Below, in pieces: positions 1 through 9,502 of a stretch of DNA of 64,000 bases. The notes beneath the pieces were generated by a model, which saw nothing but the letters and a program-made list of their open reading frames with translations, made no database searches and was not told where the DNA came from. The DNA lies in the NCBI GenBank assembly GCA_965203615.1, contig OZ241900.1:3658001-3722000 (forward strand). Direction: 5' to 3'. The position numbers were made by a program, and so were the translations under genes. Every line of letters begins with the position of its first letter. Positions within the stretch are counted from its first letter, which is position 1. Source of the DNA: VXNE01 sp965203615. Its GTDB lineage: Bacteria; Pseudomonadota; Gammaproteobacteria; Pseudomonadales; Azotimanducaceae.

Positions 1-1
1 C

Positions 2-1510
2 ACGGACCCGGCGGAGCTTGCGGCAGTGGAGTCGGCGCTGGCGTCGATCGGGCGCGCGGTCCTCACTGGCGTGACGGGATCGGTGCGCGCCCGCTTCGAC
101 ACGGCAAGCGCCGCCGGACCGCGTGGTGGCGAAGAACCGGGTGCCTCGACAAAGGCGTGGTGGGATCCGGACCAGTCAATTGGTGACGCGGGCGCGGGCA
201 TCCGGAACCAGGGGTTCGGCCCGGCGGTGCGCGGCGGCGGACCTGCGGGATGGGACGAGAGAAGGTTTTTCGGCCCCGAAGTCGGGGCCGAAGGTTGGCT
301 CGACGCCATGAACCGCGCTCACGGGCGCGGCATGGCTCCGTTTTCGTTCGCGCTCGAATCCGCACAGCCGGGTTCCGCCGGTCCGGCGTGGTCGGTCTGG
401 GGACGCGGCGACCTGCACCGGTTCGAGTCCGGGACGGACGGCAGTTCGCACGACGGATCGCTCACGTCCGTGCACCTGGGCGCGGACGCCCGGCTGGGCG
501 AATGGCTGGCGGGGGTCTCGGTGGCGCGCAGCGCGGCGGAGGCGGACTACCGCTTTGAGCGTTCGGTGGACGCATGCGGTGGAGGCGGCGTCGGCGAGGG
601 GATGATGGAAGCGGACCTGACGAGCGCGCATCCATACGCGGGCCGCCGGATCGGCGAGGGCTGGGTCTGGGGAACCGTTGGCGCCGGAAGCGGCGAGGTT
701 GTCGTGGAGCGTTGCGAGACCGGAGAGTTGCGCGAGGCGGACCTGTCGATGCGCCTCGGAGCCTTGGGCGGCCGGCATCCGTTCGCCTACCGGGACGGGA
801 TGGCGCTGTCGGTCGTGGAGGAGATCGGAGTCGTGGACCTGGCGACCGGGGATGCCGACGGTCCCATCGGGGACCGCTCGGTAACGGTGGGTCAGGCGCG
901 GCTGGGGCTGGAGGCGTCCGGTGTGGTCCCGGCGGGGTGCGAGTGCTCGTTGTCGAGTTTCGTGCGGATCTTCGCGCGCGGGGACTGGGGAGACGGCGCT
1001 ACCGGCGCGGGCGTTGAACTGGCGGCGGGAGCGCGTTTCAGGAACCTGCCGCGGCGCATCGGAGTAGACGCGGAGGTTCGCGCACTGACGGTTCACTCGG
1101 CGGAGGACGCCGAGGACCGGAGCGCGAACGTGACGTTCTCGATCCTGCCGAGGGCGGACGGGACAGGCTGGCGCGCATCGCTGGCCTGGCGGCTCGGGAC
1201 GATCGGTTCCCCGATCGACATGGCGAACGACGTCATGCCGTGGGCTGCGCCGTCGTCGAGGTTCCCGGGGGCGCAACGCCACTGGATCGCCGAGAGCCGG
1301 CTCGGCTACGGCATCGTCAGCCGACGCGGCATCGCGACGCCGTTCCTGGAGTTCGACGCCGGTCCTACCGACCGCGGCGGCGCGCGGTTCGGCATGCGCC
1401 ACCAATTCGGCGACCGCACGCGGGGCCTGACCGTCGAGTGGGGCATCGAACAGAACCGCCTCGGCGGCGCCGCAGACAGAATCCTCCTGGAGGCCGCCGG
1501 CCGTTTCTGA
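2..1510 (+). CDS. Outer-membrane beta-barrel (autotransporter-like) protein, 5' truncated by window edge
   Basis: The frame is open from the first bases, so the true start lies outside the window; a GTG at 26 is probably internal. About 502 codons are visible. The protein is rich in alternating Gly/aromatic/hydrophobic stretches (SVWGRGDLHRFESG, LGADARLGEWLAGVSVARS) and ends in LEAAGRF. A C-terminal Phe is the usual signature of a BamA-assembled barrel. The first ~100 residues are low in structure and may be a passenger or linker. The class (barrel of autotransporter type) is fairly safe; the passenger and any function cannot be told from this fragment. The stop is followed after about 60 bases by repeat array 1. 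Confidence 0.7.
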   Translation, partial: TDPAELAAVESALASIGRAVLTGVTGSVRARFDTASAAGPRGGEEPGASTKAWWDPDQSIGDAGAGIRNQGFGPAVRGGGPAGWDERRFFGPEVGAEGWLDAMNRAHGRGMAPFSFALESAQPGSAGPAWSVWGRGDLHRFESGTDGSSHDGSLTSVHLGADARLGEWLAGVSVARSAAEADYRFERSVDACGGGGVGEGMMEADLTSAHPYAGRRIGEGWVWGTVGAGSGEVVVERCETGELREADLSMRLGALGGRHPFAYRDGMALSVVEEIGVVDLATGDADGPIGDRSVTVGQARLGLEASGVVPAGCECSLSSFVRIFARGDWGDGATGAGVELAAGARFRNLPRRIGVDAEVRALTVHSAEDAEDRSANVTFSILPRADGTGWRASLAWRLGTIGSPIDMANDVMPWAAPSSRFPGAQRHWIAESRLGYGIVSRRGIATPFLEFDAGPTDRGGARFGMRHQFGDRTRGLTVEWGIEQNRLGGAADRILLEAAGRF

Positions 1511-1568
1511 CGCTACCCGAAAAAGCGGTCGCTCCGGATCCCGTTCGCCCAGGACACCCATCGCCCCG

Positions 1569-2084
1569 TTTTGGGACAGTCATCCGCCCGCCCCGTTTTG
1601 GGACAGTCATCCGCCTGCGCTCTTTGGGACAGTCATCCACCTGCGCTCTCTAGCGCTCTTTGGGACCGCTCTTTGGGGACAGTCATCCGACCGCTCTTTT
1701 GGGACAGTCATCCCGCCTGCGCTTTGGGACAGTCATCGGACCCGTTTTGGGACCGCTCTTTTGCATCTGCGCTTTGGGACAGTCATCCGGCCTGACCCGT
1801 TTTGGGACAGTCATTCGCCTGCGCTCTTTGGGACAGTCATCCGCCTGCGTCTCACATCCGCCCCGTTTTGGGACAGTCATCCGCCCCGCGTTTTGGGACA
1901 GTCATCCCGCGACCCGTTTTGGGACAGTCATCCCGCCCCGTTTTTTTGGGACAGTCATCCGCCTGCGCTCTTTGGGACAGTCATCCCGCCTGCGGTCTTT
2001 GGGACCGGTCTTTGGGACAGTCATCCGGACATCCCTTTGGGACACCCATCCCTTTGGGACACCCATCCCTTTGGGACACCCATC
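1569..2084 (+). repeat. GGGACA repeat array 1 (about 18 units)
   Basis: I count about 18 units on the plus strand. The first 15 carry the core GGGACAGTCATC, usually preceded by a run of T, and the last three switch to GGGACACCCATC. Spacers are variants of CGCCTGCGCTCTTT and CGCCCCGTTTT, which are specific to this locus. Units are irregularly spaced (about 14 to 50 bp) and some are decayed. No gene is present in this 610-base gap. The array stops about 35 bases before the queA start and spares a TACAAT -10-like hexamer. Confidence 0.9.
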
Positions 2085-2088
2085 ACGC

Positions 2089-2094
2089 TACAAT
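2089..2094 (+). promoter_or_regulatory. Candidate -10 hexamer for queA
   Basis: TACAAT lies 26 bases before the queA ATG, right after the last repeat unit of array 1. No good -35 is present at 17 bases. The nearest TTG-containing sequence is inside the repeat itself, so the array may have replaced the original upstream promoter region. Weak call. Confidence 0.35.
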
Positions 2095-2120
2095 CCGGCT
2101 CCCGTTGGTCGGTCAAGCCA

Positions 2121-3125
2121 ATGCGCCGCTCAGATTTCTCCTACGATCTGCCGAAACGCCTCATCGCCCGAACGCCGCTGCCGGAGCGCACGGACAGTCG
2201 GCTGCTGGAACTGAAAGGTGAAGGAATCGCCCACCGGCGATTTGCCCAGTTCGTCGACCTGCTGCGCCCGGACGATGTCCTCGTGGTCAACGACACCCGC
2301 GTCATCAAGGCGCGGTTGCGCGCGGTCAAGGATTCCGGCGGTCGTGCGGAGATCCTCATCGAGCGCATCGAGTGCGCCGACACGGCGCTGTGCCAGGTGC
2401 GCGTCAGCAAGGCCCTGCACCCCGGCCGCTCGCTGATTGTCAACGGTGAGATCGTGACCGTGATGGAGCGTCGCGGAGAGTTCTACCTGCTTCGGTTTCC
2501 CTGCGACACGCTGGAATTCCTCGATGCCCACGGCAGAACGCCGCTGCCGCCATACATCGCGCGCCCGGCGAACGACGAGGACGAGGCGCGCTATCAGACC
2601 GTGTACGGCAGGCACCCCGGCGCTGTCGCTGCGCCGACCGCGGGATTGCACTTTGACGCGCCACTGTTGCGGGCGATAGAAGACCGGGGGGTCGGAGTCG
2701 CCGCCGTCACGCTGCACGTGGGCGCCGGCACGTTTCAGCCGATCCGCACCGAGGACGTTTCCCGTCACCGCATGCACGAAGAACGCTACGAAGTGCCGGA
2801 GGCAACGGCGCAAGCCGTGAACGGCTGCCGCGGCCGGGTCGTCGCAGTAGGCACCACGGTGGTACGGACCCTTGAATCAGCGGCCGAAGAAGACGGCCAG
2901 GTTCGTGCGGGCGCCGGAGAAACGTCGCTCTTCATCGCGCCCGGATACGCCTTCCGCGTTGTCGACGCCCTCGTCACCAACTTCCACCTGCCGGAGTCGA
3001 CACTGCTGATGCTGGTATCCGCGTTCGCCGGCCACGCCCGCATCATGCGCGCCTACGCCGAAGCGGTGCGCGAGGACTATCGCCTCTTCAGCTATGGCGA
3101 CGCCATGTTCTGCGAGCGGGCATGA
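2121..3125 (+). CDS. queA: S-adenosylmethionine:tRNA ribosyltransferase-isomerase
   Basis: Cytoplasmic enzyme that moves the ribosyl part of SAM onto 7-aminomethyl-7-deazaguanine in tRNA to give epoxyqueuosine. The 334-residue protein begins MRRSDFSYDLPKRLIA and carries typical QueA stretches such as DVLVVNDTRVIKARL, LPPYI, YQTVYGR, GAVAAPTAGLHF and VTNFHLPESTLLMLVSAF. The chosen ATG matches the family N-terminus. The frame stays open upstream only because the repeat array contains no stops. Its TGA overlaps the tgt ATG (ATGA), so both queuosine genes are translationally coupled. Confidence 0.96.
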   Translation: MRRSDFSYDLPKRLIARTPLPERTDSRLLELKGEGIAHRRFAQFVDLLRPDDVLVVNDTRVIKARLRAVKDSGGRAEILIERIECADTALCQVRVSKALHPGRSLIVNGEIVTVMERRGEFYLLRFPCDTLEFLDAHGRTPLPPYIARPANDEDEARYQTVYGRHPGAVAAPTAGLHFDAPLLRAIEDRGVGVAAVTLHVGAGTFQPIRTEDVSRHRMHEERYEVPEATAQAVNGCRGRVVAVGTTVVRTLESAAEEDGQVRAGAGETSLFIAPGYAFRVVDALVTNFHLPESTLLMLVSAFAGHARIMRAYAEAVREDYRLFSYGDAMFCERA

Positions 3126-4231
3126 CGACCCGGTTCGAATTCCTTGCCAGCGACGGCGTCGCGCGCCGCGGGAGGCTCGTCACGCCCCGGGGCGAGGTGG
3201 AAACGCCGGTTTTCATGCCCTGCGGCACCTACGGTTCGGTCAAGGCGATGACCCCGGAATCGCTCACCGAGGTCGGCACCCGGATCGTGCTCGGCAATAC
3301 GTTCCACCTGATGCTGCGCCCGGGCGACGACGCCATCGCCGCGCTCGGCGGACTGCATGAATTCATGCAGTGGCCCGGGCCGATCCTGACCGACTCCGGT
3401 GGCTACCAGGTGTTCAGCCTGGCGGAGATGCGGAAGGTGGAGGAGGGCGGCGTGTCGTTCCGCTCGCCGATCAATGGCGATGCCCTGTTCCTTTCGCCCG
3501 AACGCTCCATCGAAGCGCAGCACAATCTCGGCGCCGACTTCGTCATGGCGTTCGACGAGTGCACGCCCTATCCCGTGTCCCGCGAGGCAGCGGCGGACTC
3601 GATGCGGCTGTCGATGCGCTGGGCGAGACAGTGCCGGGAGGTCCACGGCGACCACGCCGGCGCGCTGTTCGGCATCGTCCAGGGCGGCATGTACGACGAT
3701 CTCCGGCGCGAGAGCCTCGCGTCCCTTATCGACATCGGCTTCGACGGCTATGCCATCGGCGGGCTCTCCGTCGGCGAGTCGAAAGCCGAGATGGATGCCG
3801 TGCTCGATGCGCTGATGCCGCACATGCCGGCCGTCGCCCCGCGATACCTCATGGGCGTCGGCACCCCGGCCGACATCGTCCGCGCGGTGCAACTCGGGGT
3901 GGACATGTTCGACTGCGTGCTGCCGACCCGGAACGCCAGGAACGGCTATGCGTTCACTTCAAAAGGCACGGTGAAGATCCGCAACGCCGTCCACCGTCAC
4001 GCGGACACGCCGCTGGACGACGCCTGCGCCTGCCCGACCTGCGCACGGTTCTCCCGCGCCTATCTCCATCACCTCGACCGCTGCGGCGAAATCCTGGGCT
4101 CGATTCTCATGACCACGCACAACCTGCACTACTACCACGCGCTGACGGCCAAATTGCGCGAGGCCATTGAACAGGGTACATTGCAGCGCCTCTCCCGAGC
4201 CCTGTTGGATGGCTGGAACTCAATCGAATGA
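3122..4231 (+). CDS. tgt: Queuine tRNA-ribosyltransferase (tRNA-guanine transglycosylase)
   Basis: Exchanges guanine 34 of GUN-anticodon tRNAs for preQ1. The 369-residue TIM barrel has all expected residues: D91 in TDSGGYQVF, D145 in FDECTPYP, the nucleophile D264 in GVDMFDCVLPTRNAR, and zinc cysteines C302, C304 and C307 in ACACPTC followed by a distal histidine. Length is normal (about 375 in E. coli). It overlaps queA upstream and yajC downstream by ATGA, the standard gammaproteobacterial order leading into the Sec genes. Confidence 0.97.
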   Translation: MTTRFEFLASDGVARRGRLVTPRGEVETPVFMPCGTYGSVKAMTPESLTEVGTRIVLGNTFHLMLRPGDDAIAALGGLHEFMQWPGPILTDSGGYQVFSLAEMRKVEEGGVSFRSPINGDALFLSPERSIEAQHNLGADFVMAFDECTPYPVSREAAADSMRLSMRWARQCREVHGDHAGALFGIVQGGMYDDLRRESLASLIDIGFDGYAIGGLSVGESKAEMDAVLDALMPHMPAVAPRYLMGVGTPADIVRAVQLGVDMFDCVLPTRNARNGYAFTSKGTVKIRNAVHRHADTPLDDACACPTCARFSRAYLHHLDRCGEILGSILMTTHNLHYYHALTAKLREAIEQGTLQRLSRALLDGWNSIE

Positions 4232-4560
4232 TCCACTTTGAGAGCGTCGCGCACGCCGCAGAAGCCGGCAGGGGGTTCGGAGGCTTTGACATTCTCCTGC
4301 TGGTCGGCTTTGTCGCCATCTTCTACTTCCTGTTGTGGCGCCCGCAAGCCAAGCGCCGCAAGGAACACCAGGCATTGATGGCCAGCATCACCAAGGGTGA
4401 CGAAGTCGTGACCGCGGGGGGCATCCTGGGCCAGGTAACGAGGGTCGAGGACGATGTCATCATGGTGAAGGTCGCGGGGAACGTCGAACTGCGAGTGCAG
4501 AAAAGTGCGGTCGGCTCGACCCTGCCGAAGGGAACCCTGAAAGCCCTCGATGAGAAGTGA
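4228..4560 (+). CDS. yajC: Sec translocon accessory protein YajC
   Basis: Small inner-membrane protein of the SecDF-YajC complex. The 110 residues hold one membrane segment (about residues 20-38, FDILLLVGFVAIFYFLLW) followed by RPQAKRRKEHQ and a short soluble domain with GDEVVTAGGILGQV, the YajC signature. It starts within the tgt stop codon and is followed after 55 bases by secD. Confidence 0.95.
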   Translation: MIHFESVAHAAEAGRGFGGFDILLLVGFVAIFYFLLWRPQAKRRKEHQALMASITKGDEVVTAGGILGQVTRVEDDVIMVKVAGNVELRVQKSAVGSTLPKGTLKALDEK

Positions 4561-4615
4561 ACCGCGTCGCCCGCGTCGATCCTGTCTGATCGGCGCCAGC
4601 CAGCGGTAAAAGCAC

Positions 4616-6505
4616 ATGTTTGGCGAAGAACTCCTGGGCGGGCGCCGCCCCCCGCGCCGCCCGCTGAATCGTTACCCGCTCTGGCGCTACCTGCTGATCT
4701 GCTTCGTCGTCGCGCTGGGCATGATCTACGCGGCGCCGAACCTGTATCCGCCCGACTACGCGCTGCAGATCGCGCCGGAGAGCCAGGACCTCCGCGTCAA
4801 CCAGGCGCTCATCGACGCCTCCGTCGCGGCGCTGGAGGATGCCGGCATCGGCGTGATCCGCGGCGAGGTCACGCCCACGGGGGGCTTGATCCGGGTCGAA
4901 ACGAACGAGGATCAACTGCGCGGCCGGCCGGTCCTGGACGACCTGCTGAATCCCAGCAACACGGCGCGCGCCTACGTCATTGCTTTGAACCTGGCCTCCA
5001 CGACCCCCGAATGGCTGCAGTCCATCGGCGGCAAGCCGATGGCGAAGGGCCTGGACCTCTCCGGCGGCATTCGTTTTCTGCTGGAGGTCGACATCGACAG
5101 CGCCATCAGCAAGCGCCTGGACGACGAAGCGAGCAACGTGAAGACCCAACTGCGCGACGCGCGCATCCGGTACTCCCGCACGGAGGACCTGGTGCGGGAC
5201 CAGGCGATCAGGATCGGCTTCACCGATGGGGAGATGCGCGACCGCGCGATGGACCTGCTGGCGGAGGACTATTCGCCGCCGAATTACCAGATGAGCGACG
5301 AGTCGGTCGACGGCCGGCCGGGCGTGGTCATCGAGGTCGACGCGGCCTACATCGACGAGATCGAGGACTATGCGATCACGCAGAACATCATCAGCCTGCG
5401 CAATCGGGTCAATGAACTCGGCGTCTCGGAGCCGCTGGTGACGCGCCTGGGACGCAGTCGCATCGAGGTCAACCTTCCCGGCGTGCAGGACTCGTCGGAG
5501 GCCAAGCGCATCCTCGACAAGTTCGCCAATCTCGAGATTCGCCTCGCGGCATTGCCGGAAGATCGTCCCTCGGAAGTCGAGGAGATGATCTATGAGGGCC
5601 GCATGCAGCGCATCCAGAAAGAAATCGTGGTCACCGGCGACCGCGTGACGAACGCGATGCAGGACTACGATCCGGAAACGCAGTTGCCGCAGGTCAGCAT
5701 CACCCTCGACAGCATTGGCGGCGATCGCATGCACGATGCCACGGCGCCCAACATCGGGCATCCGATGGTGATCGTCTTCATCGAGCAGAAGCCGATAAAA
5801 CAGGAGGACGGTTCCGTGCTGCTGCGGGATGAACGCCGTTTGATCAGCGTCGCCACGATCCAGGCCGCCCTAGGCCACCGGTTTCGGATCACGGGGCTGG
5901 AGATGCGCGAGGCGCAGGATCTCGCGCTGCTGCTGAGGGCGGGCGCGCTGGCGGCGCCGATGCGCATCGTGGAGGAACGAACCGTCGGCGCCTCGCTCGG
6001 CGAGCAGAACATCGAACGCGGCATGTATTCGGTGGTCGCGGGATTCCTCCTCGTGCTCCTCTTCATGCCGCTGTACTACAAGGTGTTCGGCCTGGTCGCC
6101 GACCTTGCGCTGACATTGAACCTGGTGATCCTGGTCTCAGTCATGTCGCTCCTCGGCGCGACGCTGACCCTGCCCGGCATCGCCGGGATCGTGCTCACGG
6201 TCGGCATGGCGGTGGACGCCAACGTGCTGATCTTCTCCCGCATCCGCGAGGAACTCGCCCGCAGCCCTCCGCAGCAGGCGATCCAGGCCGGCTACGACCG
6301 GGCCTTTCTCACGATTCTCGACGCCAACGTGACGACACTGTTCGTCGCGCTGATCCTGCTCAGCATCGGCAGCGGCCCGGTCGCCGGCTTCGCGGTGACG
6401 CTGGCCATCGGTATCTTGACGTCGATGTTCACGGCCATCATGGGTTCGCGCGCGTTGATCAACCTCATCTATGGCGGCCGGACCATCGACAAGCTCCACA
6501 TCTGA
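4616..6505 (+). CDS. secD: Protein translocase subunit SecD
   Basis: Proton-motive-force-driven component of the Sec translocase acting on the periplasmic side. The 629-residue protein has an N-terminal membrane segment (about 24-41), a large periplasmic domain with GLDLSGGIRFLLEVD and the paired RNRVNELGVSEP element, then five membrane helices at the C-terminus including AGIVLTVGMAVDANVLIFSRIREE, the conserved SecD/SecF TM4 region. ATG at 4616; the ribosome-binding site is weak. Followed by secF after 13 bases. Confidence 0.97.
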   Translation: MFGEELLGGRRPPRRPLNRYPLWRYLLICFVVALGMIYAAPNLYPPDYALQIAPESQDLRVNQALIDASVAALEDAGIGVIRGEVTPTGGLIRVETNEDQLRGRPVLDDLLNPSNTARAYVIALNLASTTPEWLQSIGGKPMAKGLDLSGGIRFLLEVDIDSAISKRLDDEASNVKTQLRDARIRYSRTEDLVRDQAIRIGFTDGEMRDRAMDLLAEDYSPPNYQMSDESVDGRPGVVIEVDAAYIDEIEDYAITQNIISLRNRVNELGVSEPLVTRLGRSRIEVNLPGVQDSSEAKRILDKFANLEIRLAALPEDRPSEVEEMIYEGRMQRIQKEIVVTGDRVTNAMQDYDPETQLPQVSITLDSIGGDRMHDATAPNIGHPMVIVFIEQKPIKQEDGSVLLRDERRLISVATIQAALGHRFRITGLEMREAQDLALLLRAGALAAPMRIVEERTVGASLGEQNIERGMYSVVAGFLLVLLFMPLYYKVFGLVADLALTLNLVILVSVMSLLGATLTLPGIAGIVLTVGMAVDANVLIFSRIREELARSPPQQAIQAGYDRAFLTILDANVTTLFVALILLSIGSGPVAGFAVTLAIGILTSMFTAIMGSRALINLIYGGRTIDKLHI

Positions 6506-6518
6506 GGCGGCTGAACGA

Positions 6519-7442
6519 ATGAGAAAAACCAATTTCGACTTCATGGGCGCGCGGATCATCGCCGCGGGCATCTCCGCCTGCCTCCTCGTCGTGTCAGTCG
6601 TCGCCCTCGTGCTTTTCGGCCTCAATCGAGGCCTCGACTTCACCGGCGGCGCACTGGTCGAGGTCGGCTTCGACGCTGCGGTGGTGCCACAGGAGGTGCG
6701 GCAGCGGCTCGAGGGCGCCGGCGTCGTCGATGCCGTGGTGCAGAACTTCGGTTCGGAGACGGATGTCCTGATTCGCGTCCCGCCGCAGCCGGGCGTCGAC
6801 CAGTCGACGGTGGGCGACGAGATCCTGGGGCTGCTCCGGGACGCCTACGGGGGCGTCGCGCTGCGCCGCTCCGAAGTGGTCGGACCCGCCGTGGGCGAGG
6901 AACTGACGGAGAAGGGCGGCATCGCCATGCTCGTCGCGCTGGCGGTGGTCATGCTCTACATCATGTTCCGCTTTACGGGCAAGTTCGCCATCGGGGCGGT
7001 GACGGCCCTGGCCCACGACGTCATCATTGCGCTCGGCGCCTTCGCGGTCTTTCGCTGGACCTTCAACCTGGCCGAACTCGCGGCGATCCTCGCCGTCATC
7101 GGCTACTCGCTGAACGACACCATCGTCGTCTCGGACCGCATCCGGGAGAACTTCCGCATCGTCCGCCGGGGCAAACCCGTCGACATCATCAACCGGTCCC
7201 TGAACGAGATGCTCGGCCGGACTCTGGTGACATCGTTGACGACCCTGCTTGTCCTGGTGGCGCTGCTCATCGCCGCCGGCGAACAGATTCGCGGCTTCGC
7301 CACCGCGCTGACCATCGGCGTGGTCGTCGGCACCTATTCCTCGATCTACGTCGCGGCAAGCATGCTGCTCGCGCTGGGAATCTCGAAAGAGGACCTGGTG
7401 CTGCCGGAGAAGGACGCGGCGGACGAGACGCCACAGCCATGA
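6519..7442 (+). CDS. secF: Protein translocase subunit SecF
   Basis: Partner of SecD in the inner membrane. The 307-residue product starts MRKTNFDFMGARII, has the GLDFTGG periplasmic motif early and the IGYSLNDTIVVSDRIRENFR signature in the membrane domain, then TLVTSLTTLLVLVALL. An upstream in-frame start lies inside secD; ATG 6519 gives the normal length and follows the secD stop by 13 bases. It ends the Sec operon; the next ~370 bases hold a tandem repeat and no gene. Confidence 0.97.
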   Translation: MRKTNFDFMGARIIAAGISACLLVVSVVALVLFGLNRGLDFTGGALVEVGFDAAVVPQEVRQRLEGAGVVDAVVQNFGSETDVLIRVPPQPGVDQSTVGDEILGLLRDAYGGVALRRSEVVGPAVGEELTEKGGIAMLVALAVVMLYIMFRFTGKFAIGAVTALAHDVIIALGAFAVFRWTFNLAELAAILAVIGYSLNDTIVVSDRIRENFRIVRRGKPVDIINRSLNEMLGRTLVTSLTTLLVLVALLIAAGEQIRGFATALTIGVVVGTYSSIYVAASMLLALGISKEDLVLPEKDAADETPQP

Positions 7443-7475
7443 GACCCCTCGGAGCCGAAGGCGCGCGCCGTGTTT

Positions 7476-7765
7476 AGGCCCGCTTGTCTCGCCCGACACG
7501 TGCCCCCGTCACCCCGCGATTGATCGTCACCGGGCGCCGTTTTGCGCTGCGGGCTGACAGCACCATGAAACCCGTCGGTCCCTCGGTCGCACCGTGTCTC
7601 ACCCGGCGCAGGCCCGCTTGTCTCACCCGACCCGCGCTTCCGTCATCCCGCACTTGATCGTCACTGGGTGCTGTTCTGCGGCGCGGGCTGACAGCGCCAT
7701 GAAACCCGTGGGTCCCTCGGTCGCGCCGCGTTTCACCCGGCGCAGGCCCGCTTGTCTCGCGCCAC
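7476..7765. repeat. 134-bp tandem repeat between secF and suhB
   Basis: Two full copies (7476-7609 and 7610-7743) and the start of a third (from 7744) repeat with a period of exactly 134 bases. Each begins AGGCCCGCTTGTCTC and contains a conserved ATGAAACCCGT block; the copies differ at scattered sites. No convincing gene is present. The arrangement is unlike the GGGACA arrays and may be a separate dispersed element. It fills most of the 371-base gap between convergent secF and suhB. Confidence 0.8.
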
Positions 7766-7813
7766 CGGCGCACCCGTCGCCCTTGCCGCTGACACGGCAG
7801 GTCCGACACGCTG

Positions 7814-8629
7814 TCAACCTGAAGATCTCCTGTCGGCCAGCGGTCCGACCGAAGGCCGGATCAGTCTCAGCAAGTCCTTGAATATACGGGGATTCGCCGC
7901 GAGCAGGTGGCCTTCCTCCATGAAGCGGTCGCCGCCGGCCGCATCGCCCACAAAGCCGCCCGCCTCGCGGACGATCACCGCTCCCGCCGCCATATCCCAC
8001 GGCTGCAGCCCGACCTGCACGAACGCGTCTGTGCGTCCCGCGCCGACATAGGCGAGGTCCAGGGCTGCGGAACCCATGCGGCGGATCGATCGGCAGGATG
8101 CCTGCAGCGACCGGTGCATGTCGGTGTAAGCGTCAAGGTGATCCGTGACCATGCGGTAGGGAATCCCGGTGGCGATGATCGAACTCTCCAGCCGCGCGCG
8201 CCGTGACACGCGCAGGCGCCTGCCGTTGAGACGCGCTCCCTCGCCCCGGGTCGCGGAGAATTCCTCGTTCCTCACCGGGTCCACGATCACGCCGTGCTCG
8301 AGCACCGGGCCTCTCCTGATCCCGATCGAAACGCAGAAATGCGGAATGCCGGCAAGAAAGTTGGAAGTGCCGTCGAGCGGATCGATGACCCACACGAACT
8401 CGGCGTCCTCGTTGGCCGCGCCGCGTTCCTCGCCGACCACGCCGTGATCCGGGTAGACGCGCATGATGGTGTCGATGATCGCGTCTTCGGCGGCGCGGTC
8501 GATCTCCGAGACGAAGTCGTTCTTGGCCTTCTCCTCGACCTTGAGCGTCCCGATCCGGTCCATCGCGCGAACGATGATGCGTCCGGCCCGGCGCGCGGCG
8601 CGCAGGGCGATGTTGATGATGGGATGCAT
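7814..8629 (-). CDS. suhB: Inositol-1-monophosphatase family protein SuhB
   Basis: Mg-dependent phosphatase of the FIG superfamily; in gammaproteobacteria SuhB also works with the rRNA antitermination complex. The 271 residues start MHPIINIALRAARRAGRII and carry the metal-site motifs GEE (near residue 67), DPLDGTSNF and the C-terminal QPWDMAAGAVIVREAGG. Length is normal (267 in E. coli). A TAGAAT -10-like hexamer lies about 34 bases upstream on the minus strand (8668-8663). It is convergent with secF and divergent from trmJ, with array 2 in the divergent gap. Confidence 0.95.
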   Translation of the reverse strand: MHPIINIALRAARRAGRIIVRAMDRIGTLKVEEKAKNDFVSEIDRAAEDAIIDTIMRVYPDHGVVGEERGAANEDAEFVWVIDPLDGTSNFLAGIPHFCVSIGIRRGPVLEHGVIVDPVRNEEFSATRGEGARLNGRRLRVSRRARLESSIIATGIPYRMVTDHLDAYTDMHRSLQASCRSIRRMGSAALDLAYVGAGRTDAFVQVGLQPWDMAAGAVIVREAGGFVGDAAGGDRFMEEGHLLAANPRIFKDLLRLIRPSVGPLADRRSSG

Positions 8630-8730
8630 GAAGCAGAACCGTCCGAAGCGCAGGCGCGGCCCATTCTACGCCACAAGAGCCGACGCCTTGGCGGGCACGG
8701 CCCCTTGCCTCCGCCCAAACCGGCCCTTTC

Positions 8731-9320
8731 CTCGACTGGGACACGCACCCCTCGACAGGGACACACCCCTCGACAGGGACACGCATGGCTCGACCGGGAC
8801 ACACACGCACGACTGGGACACGCACACACGCACGACTGGGACACACGCACGACTGGGACACACGCACGACTGGGACACGCATGCCTCGACTGGGACGACT
8901 GCATGCCTCGACTGGGACACGCATGGCTCGACCGGGACACACACGCACGACTGGGACACGCTCGACCGGGACACACACGCACGACTGGGACACGCACGAC
9001 TGGGACACGCACGCACGACTGGGACACGCACGACTGGGACACGCACCCCTCGACAGGGACACGCACCCCTCGACAGGGACACGCATGCCTCGACTGGGAC
9101 ACGCACACCCCTCGACAGGGACACGCATGCCTCGACTGGGACACGCACGACAGGGACACGCACCGCTCGACAGGGCACTGCCTCGACTGGGACACGCACC
9201 CCTCGACAGGGACACGCATGCCTCGACAGGGACACGCACCATCCCTCGACAGGGACACGCACCGCTGGACTGGGACATGCCTCGACAGGGACACGCATGC
9301 CTCGACAGGGACACGCATCC
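8731..9320 (+). repeat. GGGACA repeat array 2 (about 29 units)
   Basis: About 29 recognisable cores, mostly GGGACACGCA(T/C), joined by spacers such as CTCGACT, CTCGACA and CACGACT that are not seen elsewhere. Unit spacing varies (about 13 to 25 bases), so the reading phase of the core changes along the array. This contrasts with the arrays inside der and gspK. The array lies in the divergent suhB/trmJ gap, beginning about 100 bases before suhB and ending about 180 bases before trmJ. Confidence 0.9.
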
Positions 9321-9502
9321 CTTGGTTAGGACCCCCGTGACGCTGTTGACCGCGCGCTAATGCGGCGAATGGGACGTCCAGGATTCCGTCGGCGCGTTGC
9401 GGGATGGAGGCGGTATGATGCGCTGCCGAAGCGCATGGAGTGGGCGCGTCGCCCGACGCTCCGGTCGCTCACCCAGGCAACGGAGGATCGCAGGAAGGTC
9501 GC

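Noticed and set aside
176..1561. 461-codon minus-strand frame opposite the barrel gene
   Set aside because: Shadow of the GC-rich plus-strand gene; composition is Arg/His/Pro-rich with no motifs.
1569..2084. Array 1 as a CRISPR array
   Set aside because: The core is only about 11-12 bases, spacer lengths vary from about 2 to 40 bases and are themselves repetitive, and no cas gene is present.
7474..8000. Small proteins read from the 134-base tandem repeat
   Set aside because: The frames repeat the same peptide twice because the DNA repeats; no start signal or family resemblance.
8463..9360. Long open frames on both strands across array 2 encoding His/Thr/Asp- or Val/Pro/Ser-rich repeats
   Set aside because: The core and spacers contain no stops in most frames, so all arrays give long frames in several phases at once. 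There are no start signals or domains.
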